A stretch of DNA of 64,000 bases from CAVRGQ01 sp963720785 (lineage in GTDB: Bacteria > Actinomycetota > Acidimicrobiia > IMCC26256 > DASPTH01), in NCBI GenBank assembly GCA_963720785.1, contig CAVRGQ010000008.1, positions 620,001 to 684,000 of the forward strand, in the 5' to 3' direction. The notes under the pieces are model-generated. The model did no database searches. It was not told the DNA's origin and worked only from the letters and a program-made list of their open reading frames with translations. Made by a program: the position numbers and the translations under genes. The number at the start of each line of letters is the position of its first letter. Position 1 is the stretch's first letter. Shown piece by piece: positions 27,339 to 35,936 of the stretch.

Positions 27339-28479
27339 GACGCACCAGGCGCGCCGAGTTGGCCGCGAGGATCGGGCTCGCCACCGCGAGCGCGAGCACG
27401 TAGATGCCGACGAACGGCACGAGCCGCTCGTCGAGGCCCGCGGCCACCGCGAGGGTCGCGAGGATCACCGAGAACTCTCCACGGGCGAGCACCGAGCAGG
27501 AGATGTTCACCGCGGCCTGGCGGTCGAGCCCGTTGATGCGCGCCGCGGCGAACCCCGCGAGGATCGCGAGCACCGTCGACACCGCGATCGCGGCAAGCGC
27601 GGGCTGCCAGACCGACCGAAAGTCCCCCGGGTCGATCGACAGCCCGAACGCGAAGAAGAAGATCGCGCCGAACGCGTCGCGCAACGGCAGCACCAGCTTC
27701 TCCACGCGCTTCGCGGCCACCGTGCCTGCGATCACGACGCCGGCCATGAACGCGCCGATCGCGTCGGACACGCCGAGCTGCGCCGCGACCCCGGCAACGA
27801 GCAGCACGAAACCGACGAAGAGGACCGTGAGGATCTCGTCGTCCGCGCCGCCGATGACCCGGCCGACGAGCCCGGTGCCGTAGCGCGCGACCAGGAACAG
27901 GACGACGAGGAAGGCGAAGCCCTCGGCGAAGAGCAACGCCGCCTCCCCCGCGGAGTCTGCACCGCCGAGGATGGGCGAGAGCGCGGCGAGGTACAACGCG
28001 AGGAACAGGTCTTCGATCACGATGATGCCGAGGATCAGCTTCGTCTCCGGGTTGTCGAGCCGGTGCAGCTCGATCAACAACTTCGTGACGATCGCCGACG
28101 ACGAGATCCCGGTGATCCCCGCGATCACGAGCGCCTCCTCCACGCCCCAGCCGATCGCGAACCCGAGCGCGAGGCCGCCGCCGACGTTGAGCCCGAGATA
28201 CACGGCTGCGGTCGCGACCAGGCGTGCACCTCCACTCGTGATGTCGTCGAGCGAGAACTCGAGTCCGAGGTAGAAGAGGAGGAAGATCAGCCCGAACGCG
28301 GCGAGGAGCTCGAGATCCTCCGGGTGTTCGATGAGCACCGGCCCCGGGGTGTTCGGGCCAACCAGCATTCCCGCGGCCATGAACACCGGGATGATGGGCA
28401 GCCCCACGCGGCGGGCGATCCGCGCCAGCAGCCCCGCGAGGAGGAAGGCGGCACCCAGCACCACCAGTTCTTTGCCCAT
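27328..28479 (-). CDS. Monovalent cation:proton antiporter (CPA2 family)
   Basis: 383 residues, about 12 membrane segments. Kef/NhaS3-like pattern: MLVGPNTPGPVL, LIFLLFYLGLEFSLDD, ISSSAIVTKLLIEL in helix 4-5 and the ion-site IVIEDLFLALYLA, with SDAIGAFMAGVVIAGT and FFFAFGLSIDPGDF later. No C-terminal TrkA domain is attached, and no such gene follows, so regulation must be by other means. Exchanges K+ or Na+ for H+. Confidence 0.9.
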   Translation of the reverse strand: MGKELVVLGAAFLLAGLLARIARRVGLPIIPVFMAAGMLVGPNTPGPVLIEHPEDLELLAAFGLIFLLFYLGLEFSLDDITSGGARLVATAAVYLGLNVGGGLALGFAIGWGVEEALVIAGITGISSSAIVTKLLIELHRLDNPETKLILGIIVIEDLFLALYLAALSPILGGADSAGEAALLFAEGFAFLVVLFLVARYGTGLVGRVIGGADDEILTVLFVGFVLLVAGVAAQLGVSDAIGAFMAGVVIAGTVAAKRVEKLVLPLRDAFGAIFFFAFGLSIDPGDFRSVWQPALAAIAVSTVLAILAGFAAARINGLDRQAAVNISCSVLARGEFSVILATLAVAAGLDERLVPFVGIYVLALAVASPILAANSARLVRQKG

Positions 28480-28553
28480 CCGTCATTCTCGCCGACGGGA
28501 CCGCCGGCGACACCCCCGATTGGCGGCAGGTCGCCGGGGCCGATTCCTCCCCG

Positions 28554-28581
28554 TTGACAGAGCGACCCAGAGGCGTACGGT
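28554..28581 (+). promoter_or_regulatory. Sigma-70-type promoter for the USP-like gene
   Basis: TTGACA (28554-28559), 16-nt spacer, TACGGT (28576-28581). It gives a leader of about 55 nt before the ATG at 28642. Confidence 0.6.
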
Positions 28582-28585
28582 GGAC

Positions 28586-28603
28586 GGTACGTCCTTGCGT
28601 ACC
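28586..28603. promoter_or_regulatory. Inverted repeat at the predicted start site
   Basis: GGTACG-TCCTTG-CGTACC directly after the -10 box and over the expected transcription start; a place where a repressor would block initiation. The regulator is unknown. Confidence 0.4.
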
Positions 28604-28641
28604 GGCTGATCGGCCGGGTTCACGCCCCTGGGGGGTGGACG

Positions 28642-29067
28642 ATGCGGAGCATCCTGGTCGTCGGCAACGAGACCCTTGCCAGCCCCGAACTGGCAGCAGA
28701 GCTCGCCCGCCGGATCGCAGCCGGACCGTGTCGCATCCATGTGCTCGTCCCCGCGATCCCACCGCGTGACCACGCGTTCTGGACGGAGGGCGAAGCGCTC
28801 GCGCTCGCCCGTGACCGCCTGGAGGGCTCCCTGCTCCGGGCGACCGCGATGGGGGCCGTCGCCACCGGCGAGGTGGGGGATGCGAGCGTCGTGCTCGCCG
28901 TCGACGACGCGCTCCGTCGCGGGACCTGTGACGAGATCATCCTCTCCACCTGGCCACCAGGTGCCTCGCGCTGGATCCGGCAGGATCTCCCACACCGGCT
29001 GGCGCGCCACACCGGCCTCCCTGTGCACCACGTCGTCGCCGAGCCCGCCACCGCCGGTGTGCCCTGA
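28642..29067 (+). CDS. Universal-stress-protein-like protein
   Basis: 141 residues, Rossmann-like: SILVVGNETLASPELAAEL at the front, IHVLVPAIPPRDH as strand 2, and DEIILSTWPPGASRWIRQDLPHRLARHTGLPVHHV at the end, which mirrors the USP ending where GS..S..V...PVLVV is usual. The ATP-binding G-2x-G-9x-G(S/T) motif is not clear, so it is probably a non-nucleotide-binding variant. It diverges from the antiporter gene over a promoter with an operator-like repeat, hinting at a stress or ionic response. Confidence 0.6.
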   Translation: MRSILVVGNETLASPELAAELARRIAAGPCRIHVLVPAIPPRDHAFWTEGEALALARDRLEGSLLRATAMGAVATGEVGDASVVLAVDDALRRGTCDEIILSTWPPGASRWIRQDLPHRLARHTGLPVHHVVAEPATAGVP

Positions 29068-29157
29068 ACCAGCGAAGCGACAGAGGCGCCGCACGGCACG
29101 CCGCCGGCACGGCGTGGCGCACGGGAGGTCGGACGGATGCGGCCCGGTCGAACGCGG

Positions 29158-29508
29158 TCAGCGCTCGAGCTTGTAGTGGGCGAGTGACTCGACGAACTCG
29201 ACGAAGCCGGGCCGGCGGTTGAGGCGGCGGCCGAGTTCGTCGTAGCCGACGCCCTCCGCGAGGCGGTGGAGCACGGTCCGCTCGAGCGGCCGCAGCCCAT
29301 CCGGCCGCAGCCCATCCGGCGGCGGGGCGCTGGCACGCGACTCGTCGTCGCCGTGGAGTGCGCTCATCGCACGAACCCGGGCCGGGTAGGTCGGGCTGCG
29401 GTTCAGCCGGGTGCCGATCTCCGCGTCGTCGAGACCGGCCTCCGACATGCGCAGGACGCAACGTTCGACCGGCCGATACCCCTGCAGCTCGCGCATCCCG
29501 AGTTCCAT
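29158..29508 (-). CDS. Protein with two tandem helix-turn-helix repeats
   Basis: 116 residues in two similar halves: YRPVERCVLRMSEAGLDDAE then IGTRLNRSPTYP, and LRPLERTVLHRLAEGVGYDE then LGRRLNRRPGFV. Each looks like a sigma region 4 or LuxR-type helix-turn-helix, with DDAEIGTRL and YDELGRRL as the recognition units. The halves are joined by DGLRPDGLRP encoded by a 15-bp direct repeat. DNA binding is likely; no family is recognised. It sits between the USP-like gene and tmRNA. Confidence 0.6.
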   Translation of the reverse strand: MELGMRELQGYRPVERCVLRMSEAGLDDAEIGTRLNRSPTYPARVRAMSALHGDDESRASAPPPDGLRPDGLRPLERTVLHRLAEGVGYDELGRRLNRRPGFVEFVESLAHYKLER

Positions 29509-29700
29509 GGTGTCGACGGTACGCCTCGTCGGCGGCCGGGTCGATGGGCCGATTCCCGCTCACCGCGGGGCGAATGCCGCTGACGGGTAGCGCCGGGCCA
29601 CTCCGACGTTTGTGCCCAATCCGCCCTGCCAGCGTGTCCCACCGGCCGGTACGATGGTGGGGTCGCGCCTACCGACATGCACCGGTGCGGCACTTGACAT

Positions 29701-30064
29701 GGGGGTGCGTGGCTTCGATTTCGAGGATCGAGGTGGGGGAAGCGAGCCGACGTCGTCGAACCGTCGTTAAAGAGTCGGCACAACCATTAAATGCGAACAC
29801 GACTGAGGGCAACCTCACTCTCGCTGCTTAGTACCAACTGAACAGCGCGTCCCTCCCGACCCAGCCGTTCGGCCGGAACCGGGGCGCCATCAAGAACGGC
29901 TCACCGCACGGACATGGTCCCCAGGGCCGTGCGGGACATCGAACTGGGGCTGGGGCTGTCGAAATCCGCCGGTGAGCGCGACAGCCCGAGACTCATCACC
30001 GGCTGCGCTCGGAGAAGCCCCATCAAAGTATCGAAAGACCCGGGTTCGACTCCCGGCACCTCCA
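29701..30064 (+). ncRNA. ssrA: tmRNA (SsrA)
   Basis: 364 nt. The 5' end GGGGGTG pairs with CACCTCC at 30057-30063 to form the acceptor stem, the T-arm GGGTTCGACTCCC precedes it and discriminator A is at 30064; CCA is not encoded. The tag frame at 29793-29831 begins with GCG and reads ANTTEGNLTLAA then TAG. Pseudoknot-forming GC stems fill the 3' half. It rescues stalled ribosomes with SmpB. A one-piece standard tmRNA. Confidence 0.96.
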
Positions 30065-30068
30065 AGAG

Positions 30069-30102
30069 CGCTTCCGCGGTTTCGACCGGCGGGAGCGTTG
30101 TT
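30069..30102 (+). terminator. Candidate terminator after tmRNA
   Basis: Stem CGCTTCCGC / GCGGGAGCG (one G-U pair) with an 11-nt loop, followed by TTGTT. Confidence 0.5.
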
Positions 30103-30152
30103 GGAGGTGTGGCGCGCACCCCCCTTGTCAGCCTGGTTGTCGATGCAGGTCG

Positions 30153-30309
30153 TCAGCTCAGCGCGTCGCCCTCGTAGCCGTGCGCGGCGACGTCGTTGCA
30201 CGACGACCTGCAGGCCGCGCTCGCGCAGCACCTTCAGCGCGCACAGGCCGGACATGCCCGCACCGACGACGATCACGTCGGCATCGAGTTCCACGGCGGC
30301 GTTTCCCAT
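30153..30309 (-). pseudogene. Flavin monooxygenase remnant (internal deletion)
   Basis: The first 37 residues, MGNAAVELDADVIVVGAG then MSGLCALKVLRERGLQVVV, are an intact N-terminal FAD-binding Rossmann motif (GAGMSG) of a flavin or Baeyer-Villiger monooxygenase. In a shifted frame it runs straight into CNDVAAHGYEGDALS and a stop, which resembles the C-terminal end of the same family. About 450 residues in between are gone. This fills most of the 310-bp gap between tmRNA and the DUF4397 gene; nothing else is seen there. Confidence 0.55.
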
Positions 30310-30374
30310 CGTCGACCCGCGGGCGGGCCGGGTGGCCCGCCCACGGCGTCAGGGGCGCAGTGCGTGGAGAGCCG

Positions 30375-31139
30375 TCAGCCGGTGTAGCTCGGCATGACGT
30401 TCATCGCCGGGGCGGTCGCCGGGACGGGCGTGGGCTCGACGACCTGCAGAGGCATCGTGTGCACGATCACCTGGAACGGGTTCTGACCGTCCTCGGGGGC
30501 GCCGACTGCGAACACCTGGAGCAGCTGGCCCGCGGTCACCGGCGTACCGGGCAGGTCGAGCAGGATCGGCGACGTCGTCCCGGCCGCCACGACCGAGAAG
30601 TCGTACGACCCGGCGGGCAGGTCGGCCGCCGCCACCGCGCCCGGCGCCAGGCCCGAGAGGCCAGGACCACCGTTCACGAGGATGTCGACCGCACCGGCGT
30701 TGGCCGCGTGGTACACCGCGACGCGGCCCTTGCCCGCCTCGATCGGGGTCACGTCGTTGGCGAAGATGTCGATGACGGGTGACCCACCGGTGAGCCCGGC
30801 GACCGCCGAGACGTTCGCGTCAGCAGGCACGACGACGCCGTTCTTCGTGATCAGCGTGGCACCCGTGCACGAGCTCGCGTCGTACGCCTGCACCGTCAGG
30901 TCGTAGGTGCCGGCCGGCACCGGCACGGTGGCGACGCCGCCGAACGACACGTTGGTCGCCAACGGGAGGGAACCGTTCGCGCACACGTCGACCGCGCCGA
31001 CGCTGGGGATGCCGTGCACGATCGTGACCGACGCGTCACCGGCCGCGGCCGGCGCCGAACCTCCGCGGAGGACGACGATCGCGGCACCCAGTGCGACCAC
31101 GATCGCGATCGCGGCCGTTCCTCGCAGTGTTCTCGACAT
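30375..31139 (-). CDS. Secreted DUF4397-domain protein
   Basis: 254 residues. Sec signal or anchor of about 25 residues (RGTAAIAIVVALGAAIVVL), then two DUF4397 beta-sandwich repeats: IVHGIPSVGAVDVCANG with VPVPAGTYDLTVQAYDA, and VYHAANAGAVDILVNGG with DLPAGSYDFSVVAAG. A Pro-rich linker leads to an abrupt C-terminus MPSYTG. GGAGGT precedes the ATG. Function of DUF4397 is unknown; it is found in secreted cell-surface proteins. The ending is shared with the lectin-like protein at 50603. Confidence 0.85.
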   Translation of the reverse strand: MSRTLRGTAAIAIVVALGAAIVVLRGGSAPAAAGDASVTIVHGIPSVGAVDVCANGSLPLATNVSFGGVATVPVPAGTYDLTVQAYDASSCTGATLITKNGVVVPADANVSAVAGLTGGSPVIDIFANDVTPIEAGKGRVAVYHAANAGAVDILVNGGPGLSGLAPGAVAAADLPAGSYDFSVVAAGTTSPILLDLPGTPVTAGQLLQVFAVGAPEDGQNPFQVIVHTMPLQVVEPTPVPATAPAMNVMPSYTG

Positions 31140-31279
31140 TCGGAGACCTCCAGAGCTCGGGGAAGGGCAATCGCCCGCACTTTGGAGTCACTTCGCCGCG
31201 AGTCGTGTCGACAGATGCGCGTCTTCCGAGATGACCGCCGAACCGGTGATCAGCCTCGGATCAGGTCGATTGGGTCCGG

Positions 31280-31474
31280 CTACCGCCGGTTCGCCCACCG
31301 CGCGCGCATGCGCCCGATCCCGGTGAGGCCGTCGAGCACCAGTGCGTCGGACTGCCGGTCGTCACGGGGACCGATGCGCATCGGGTCGGCATCGAGCGCG
31401 CACAGTTGGCGCGTCGCGTCGAAGTCGTCAGGGTGACGATGCAACCGGGACGTGAGCTCGGCCCGGGTGCTCAT
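31280..31474 (-). CDS. Small hypothetical protein
   Basis: 64 residues, basic, with DADPMRIGPRDDRQSDALVL and ending GRMRARWANRR. Its ATG overlaps the upstream small gene's stop as ATGA, which supports both being real and coupled. No family recognised. Confidence 0.45.
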   Translation of the reverse strand: MSTRAELTSRLHRHPDDFDATRQLCALDADPMRIGPRDDRQSDALVLDGLTGIGRMRARWANRR

Positions 31475-31668
31475 CGGGTCTCGATGTGAGGCGGTCCGGC
31501 GGCGAACTGCAGGTCGGAGACCATTTCGAGCTCCTCGAGCCGCGACCACCGTCGCTTGTCTCGCTCGAGGAAGTCCTGCGCCTGCAGACGGGACAACCAC
31601 CTCGGAGCGTCGAACGGACTCAGGTAGTGCACGAGGTCACCGTGCGCGATAGGGGTTGCGCGGTCCAT
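31471..31668 (-). CDS. Small hypothetical protein
   Basis: 65 residues, HGDLVHYLSPFDAPRWLSRL then QDFLERDKRRWSRLEELEM. GGAAGG lies about 11 nt before the ATG. It overlaps the next small gene by ATGA. No membrane segment, no family recognised. The pair is followed by the DUF4397 gene. Confidence 0.45.
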   Translation of the reverse strand: MDRATPIAHGDLVHYLSPFDAPRWLSRLQAQDFLERDKRRWSRLEELEMVSDLQFAAGPPHIETR

Positions 31669-31824
31669 GGCGTCTGCCTTCCAAAGGGGGAGAGGCGGGA
31701 GCCAGGAAGGTCATGCCACCAGGAAGGGCCGACCTGAACAGGCGTCGCTCCGGAACGGAGAACCTCCACCCTACCGGCGACCCGCACGCACAGAAGTTCG
31801 CCACCCGATCCCTCGGAAGCGATT

Positions 31825-32793
31825 TCAGAACTGCGGCAGCACCCGGTTCACGAACAACTCGAGGCTCTCCCAGCCGAGCTCGGGCGGCATCCCGCCCATC
31901 AACGGGTGCAGCGCGACCGCGCCGTACGTACGACCGAGCTCCGCGCACTCGTCGGGCGTGACGACCTGCCACAGGCCGGAGGCGCGCAAGCTCTCCACAG
32001 TCACGCCGCCACCCATCGCGATCGGGTTGTCGTGGTCGCCGGTCTGCCAGGTCGCGTAGGACCCGGCGTCGTACACGGCGTACTCGCCGATCTGGGCCCA
32101 GGTGCGCTCCGGATCCTCCGACACCATCGTGAACGACGGTCCAGCCGGCGCGAAGAACATGCCCTCGTAGCCCTCGGCCGCGCAGGCCTCGCGGTAGAGG
32201 TCGCCGATCGCGGGGTCCATCGACATCGTGAAGAACGGCAGGCGCAGCCGCGCCGCACGCCGCGCCGACGCGGGCACCGATCCGCCGGCCCACACCAGCA
32301 TCTCCATCGGCGACTGCGGCTTCGGCGTGACGACCACCGTGCGGCCGCGCCACTCGAACGGCTCGCCGGTGAACGCCTGGCGCAGCACCGTCAGGTACTC
32401 CTCCGCGAGCGCGCCGCGCTTGGTGCGGTCGACGCCGGCCATCGCGAACTCCTCGAGCTTGTACCCGAGCCCTGCGACGATGCCGAAGCGGGCGCCGCTG
32501 GTGAGATCGAGGGTGGCGATCGACTCCGCGAGGCGGATCGGGTCGTGCAACGTGAGCAGCAGCGCGTTCACCGTGACCCGCACGTGCTTCGTCGCGCCGA
32601 GGATCGCGGCCGCCAGCGTGACCGGCGCGGAGACGAAGTCGACGCCGTGGTGCTCGGACACGGTCACGGCAATGGCGCCGTGATCGTCGGTGTACCGCGA
32701 CATCGCGATGCTCTCGGAGTAGAGCCCCGCCTCGTCGACGCCGGCGAACGGCGCGAGGCGCATGTCGTAGCGGACGGCGAACACTGGCTGCAT
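31825..32793 (-). CDS. LLM-class flavin-dependent oxidoreductase
   Basis: 322 residues, bacterial-luciferase-like TIM barrel: VTVSEHHGVDF, ATKHVRVTVNALLL, RFGIVAGLGYKLEEFAMAGVD and MEMLVWAGGS. Members use FMN or F420; in actinobacteria with many F420 enzymes F420 is plausible. GGGGGGATCC precedes the ATG at 32793. Divergent from the OYE reductase 117 bp away, so the two may be coregulated and act on the same compound class. Confidence 0.87.
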   Translation of the reverse strand: MQPVFAVRYDMRLAPFAGVDEAGLYSESIAMSRYTDDHGAIAVTVSEHHGVDFVSAPVTLAAAILGATKHVRVTVNALLLTLHDPIRLAESIATLDLTSGARFGIVAGLGYKLEEFAMAGVDRTKRGALAEEYLTVLRQAFTGEPFEWRGRTVVVTPKPQSPMEMLVWAGGSVPASARRAARLRLPFFTMSMDPAIGDLYREACAAEGYEGMFFAPAGPSFTMVSEDPERTWAQIGEYAVYDAGSYATWQTGDHDNPIAMGGGVTVESLRASGLWQVVTPDECAELGRTYGAVALHPLMGGMPPELGWESLELFVNRVLPQF

Positions 32794-32910
32794 GGATCCC
32801 CCCACGGCTGCGGAACCAGCGCGGCCCGGGTGCGGGCCGGCGCGGACCCCGGTACCGTACCGGCGCACCAGGCGCCATCGCTGCGCCCGGCGATCGAGGG
32901 GGATCCGGCA

Positions 32911-34933
32911 ATGACCGAGCACGCGTACCCACACCTGTTCACCCCCGGGCGCATCGGCACGATGGAGCTGCGCAACCGCATCGTGATGTGCCCGATGGGC
33001 ATGCTGCTCGGCAACGACGACGGCACCGTGAGCGACAACGAGGCCGCCTACTACGAAGCGCGTGCCCGTGGCGGAGCGGGGTTGCTCCTCCAGGGCACGG
33101 TGTGCGTGGGCTACCCCGAGGGCACGAACCACCCGCGCATGCCCGGCGCGTCGGGCGACCGCTTCCTCCCCGGCATGCAGCGCCTCGTCGAGGGCGTGCA
33201 CCGCCACGGCGCGAAGCTCGCCGCACAGCTCAACTACATGGGCGTGTACGCGACGTGTGACCTCGAGGCGGGCCGGCCGCGCATCGTGCCCTACGACATG
33301 GCACCGCCGAACCCCGAACCACTCGTCGGCATGGTCACGCGCGCCGAAGGCGCGTTGATGATGGCTCCGTTCCGGTCACCCGACGCGAACTACGCGTGGA
33401 AGATCGCCGACGAGGACGACATCGCGCGCATCGTCGACATGTACGCCGACGCCGCGGCGCGCTGCCGCCGCGCGGGGTACGACGGGGTGGAGCTGCACGC
33501 CGGGCACGGCTACATCATCGACGAGTTCCTCGCACCGCGGAACCAGCGCGACGACCGCTGGGGTGGCACCCTGGAAAATCGCGCGAGATTCCTGCTCACC
33601 GTCATCGGCGCGATCCGCGGCGCAGGTCGGGCCCGAATTCCCGCTCTGGATGCGCGTCAACGCCTTCGAGCGCCACCACGAGGTGGGCGAGCGCTTCGAG
33701 GAGCAGCTCCAGGTGATCGAGATGGCGGTCGCCGCGGGCATCGACGCGGTGCACCTCACCGCGTACGCCAACACCGACGTCGCCACCGCGGCCACCGACT
33801 CCTACGCGCCGCACGTGCGTGGTCCGCTGCAGGACCATGCGGCGCAGGTGCGGGCGCGCGTCGACGTGCCGGTGATCACGTTCGGTCGGCTCGAGCCCGA
33901 CGAGGCCGAGCAGGCCCTCGCCGACGGCCAGGCCGACTTCGTGGCGTTCGGCCGCAAGCTGATCGCGGATCCCGACCTTCCCCGCAAGCTCGCCGCGGGC
34001 CGCACCGACGACGTGCGCCCATGCATCTACAACTACCGCTGCATCGGCAACATCGCGCTGCGGGAGCCGATGCACTGCGTGGTGAACGCGCAGAGCGGGC
34101 GCGAGCACGACCTCGCCCTGTTGCCGGCCGCGTCACCGCGCACCGTCCTCGTGATCGGCGGCGGTCCCGCGGGCATGGAGGCCGCACGGCTGCTCGCGCA
34201 GCGCGGGCACCGCGTCACGTTGCGCGAGGCCGGCGCTCGGCTCGGCGGCACGTTGAACACCGCGGCGCTGGTCGACCCGTTCCTCGACCGTTGGCTCGGG
34301 TGGGAGATCCGCCAACTGGAGCAGACCGACGTGACCATCGAACTCGGTGCCCGCGTGGCGCCCGACGCGATCGAGTCCACCTTCGACGACGTGGTGGTGG
34401 CGACCGGCGGCCGGTGGGAGCGCACGGCGCTCCCCGGCGTGGACCGCGCGGTGCTCGTGACCGAGCTCACCGAGTGGCTGCGCGACGGCGACGAGGGCGA
34501 CGACCAGGCCGTGGGGAAGCACGTGGTGATCGTGGGTGAGGACAAGGCCGCCATCTCGCTCGCCAAGCTCTGCGAGGGACGCGGCCGTCTCGTCACGATG
34601 GTGGGGGCCACCGGCGTCTACGGCCAGGCGCTGGGCCTCCCCGGTCGCTACGAGCTCGTCGCCGACCTGCGCCGGCGCGGCGTCCGCACGCTCGGCCCCG
34701 CGACGATCGACGACGTGGGCGACACGACTGTCACCGTCACGGCTGACGGCGCGGCCGACACCATCGACGCCGACACCGTGATCGTCACGACCGGCCTCAC
34801 GCACGACCGCACGCTCGCCGACGCGATTGCCGCCACCGGCCGCGCGGTGCACGCGATCGGTGACTGCAACAAGGTGGGATTGATCGAAGGCGCGACCCGC
34901 AGTGCACTCGAGGTCGCGCGCGCGATCGGCTGA
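32911..34933 (+). CDS. OYE-type NADH:flavin oxidoreductase with FAD/NAD domain, one frame break
   Basis: About 674 residues, the size of 2,4-dienoyl-CoA reductase. N-terminal FMN TIM barrel (FTPGRIGTMELRNRIVMCPMG, GYDGVELHAGHGYIIDEFLAP) and C-terminal FAD/NAD(P) part (VLVIGGGPAGMEAARLLAQRG). The break at 33615-33623 closes with one CG in CGCG, giving VIGAIRAAQVGPEFPLW. The iron-sulfur loop reads PCIYNYRCIGN...MHC: three cysteines with a C-x5-C start instead of the four of FadH. TACCGT boxes lie upstream. It probably reduces enoyl or dienoyl bonds of CoA esters or steroids. Confidence 0.87.
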
Positions 34934-34943
34934 CCCGGGACGC

Positions 34944-35870
34944 TCAGACCGAACTCGGCGACGACCCGCCGCCGGATCCGGTCCCGCCGCCGCCACCGTT
35001 CCCACCGAAACGACCGCCGAATCCTCCGAGGCACGAGCCGTTCACCGGGTCGGAGATCGACACGCGGGTTGCGTCGACCGCGCCCGCCGCCGTCGCGCCG
35101 GTCGCGGTCAAGCACTTGCCGGTCACGACGTCGGCTGCGGTGGCGCTCACCGTCTGCGAGACCGCGGTGCTGCTCGAGATGGTGACCACCACGTTGGTCG
35201 TGATGGTCTTCGGCGCGGTCCTCGCCTTCTTCGTGGCCTTCGTCTTGCCCTTGCTCCCCGACGTGGCGGCGGCCCGCGCGAACCTCGTGGACTTCACGGT
35301 GATCTTGTCGCCGTTGACCGCGACGACGGGACCGGAGGCCGCCCCGAAGTTCGCCCGGCGGTTCCCGGCGCCGAACCGGCGATCGCCCGTGGCTCCCCCA
35401 CCGGCCGCATTCGGGTTGAACGTGCCGTTGCCACCCGGCCGCTGGCCGTTGGGGAGGTTCGGGCGCTGACCGTCACCGCGCGCCCCCGGACCCGCGCAGC
35501 CATTCGCGTCGGCCGGCGACACCTGCACGCTGGTGGCGGTGATGCCCTTGGCGTCGCTCCCCGAACCGGTCGCGCGCAGGCAGGCCCCGACCGCGATGGC
35601 CGCCGCGTCCGCGGTGACGCGCTTCGTGTACGTCGTGGCGTCCTGCAGGACGACCGTCGACTCGCTCTGCGTCTGCGTGTTCGACACCTGCACCGAGGTC
35701 CCGTGCACGCTCGTCACGATGCCGTTCGCGAACTGGAGGTTGGCGGCGGGCGTCGTCGTCGACGTCTGTGCGGCAGCGGGCGCCGCCGCCAGTGCGAGGA
35801 TGCCGGCGACCCCGGCGACGGTGGCCGCGAGGTTTCGGATCCGGGACCGGTGGGTGCGGTCGGTCGTCAT
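34944..35870 (-). CDS. Secreted DUF5666-like protein with Gly-rich tail
   Basis: 308 residues. Signal peptide with AGVAGILALAAAPAAAQ and cleavage near AQ. Two OB-like repeats read GIVTSVHGTSVQVSN and GPVVAVNGDKITVKS, the DUF5666 pattern, separated by a low-complexity segment. The end is glycine-rich (GGFGGRFGGNGGGGGTGSG). AGGAG before the ATG. It is the last gene behind the MacAB-like operon, with a 66-bp gap, and shares its glycine-rich end with both adaptors. Likely extracytoplasmic partner of that exporter. Confidence 0.75.
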   Translation of the reverse strand: MTTDRTHRSRIRNLAATVAGVAGILALAAAPAAAQTSTTTPAANLQFANGIVTSVHGTSVQVSNTQTQSESTVVLQDATTYTKRVTADAAAIAVGACLRATGSGSDAKGITATSVQVSPADANGCAGPGARGDGQRPNLPNGQRPGGNGTFNPNAAGGGATGDRRFGAGNRRANFGAASGPVVAVNGDKITVKSTRFARAAATSGSKGKTKATKKARTAPKTITTNVVVTISSSTAVSQTVSATAADVVTGKCLTATGATAAGAVDATRVSISDPVNGSCLGGFGGRFGGNGGGGGTGSGGGSSPSSV

Positions 35871-35936
35871 GATGCGCTGCTCCTGTACGGGTCGGGAGAT
35901 GAACGAAGGACGGGAGGGGACGGAGCGAGGTTCGGG

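Noticed and set aside
26756..28762. 955-residue minus-strand frame continuing upstream of the methyltransferase
   Set aside because: The extra part is antisense to smpB or out of frame with the antiporter, is Arg/Gly-rich shadow sequence, and the methyltransferase has its own start and promoter.
29694..29699. TTGACA just before tmRNA as a -35 box
   Set aside because: It ends 2 nt before the mature 5' end, so no -10 could lie in the right place; TACGAT at 29650 is a better but uncertain -10.
30040..30070. Possible separate tRNA (T-arm GGGTTCGACTCCC)
   Set aside because: It is the 3' tRNA-like end of tmRNA; no anticodon arm is present.
29890..30152. Continuation of the flavin monooxygenase frame into the tmRNA
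   Set aside because: That part is antisense to the tmRNA and shows no family similarity; only 30153-30309 is kept.
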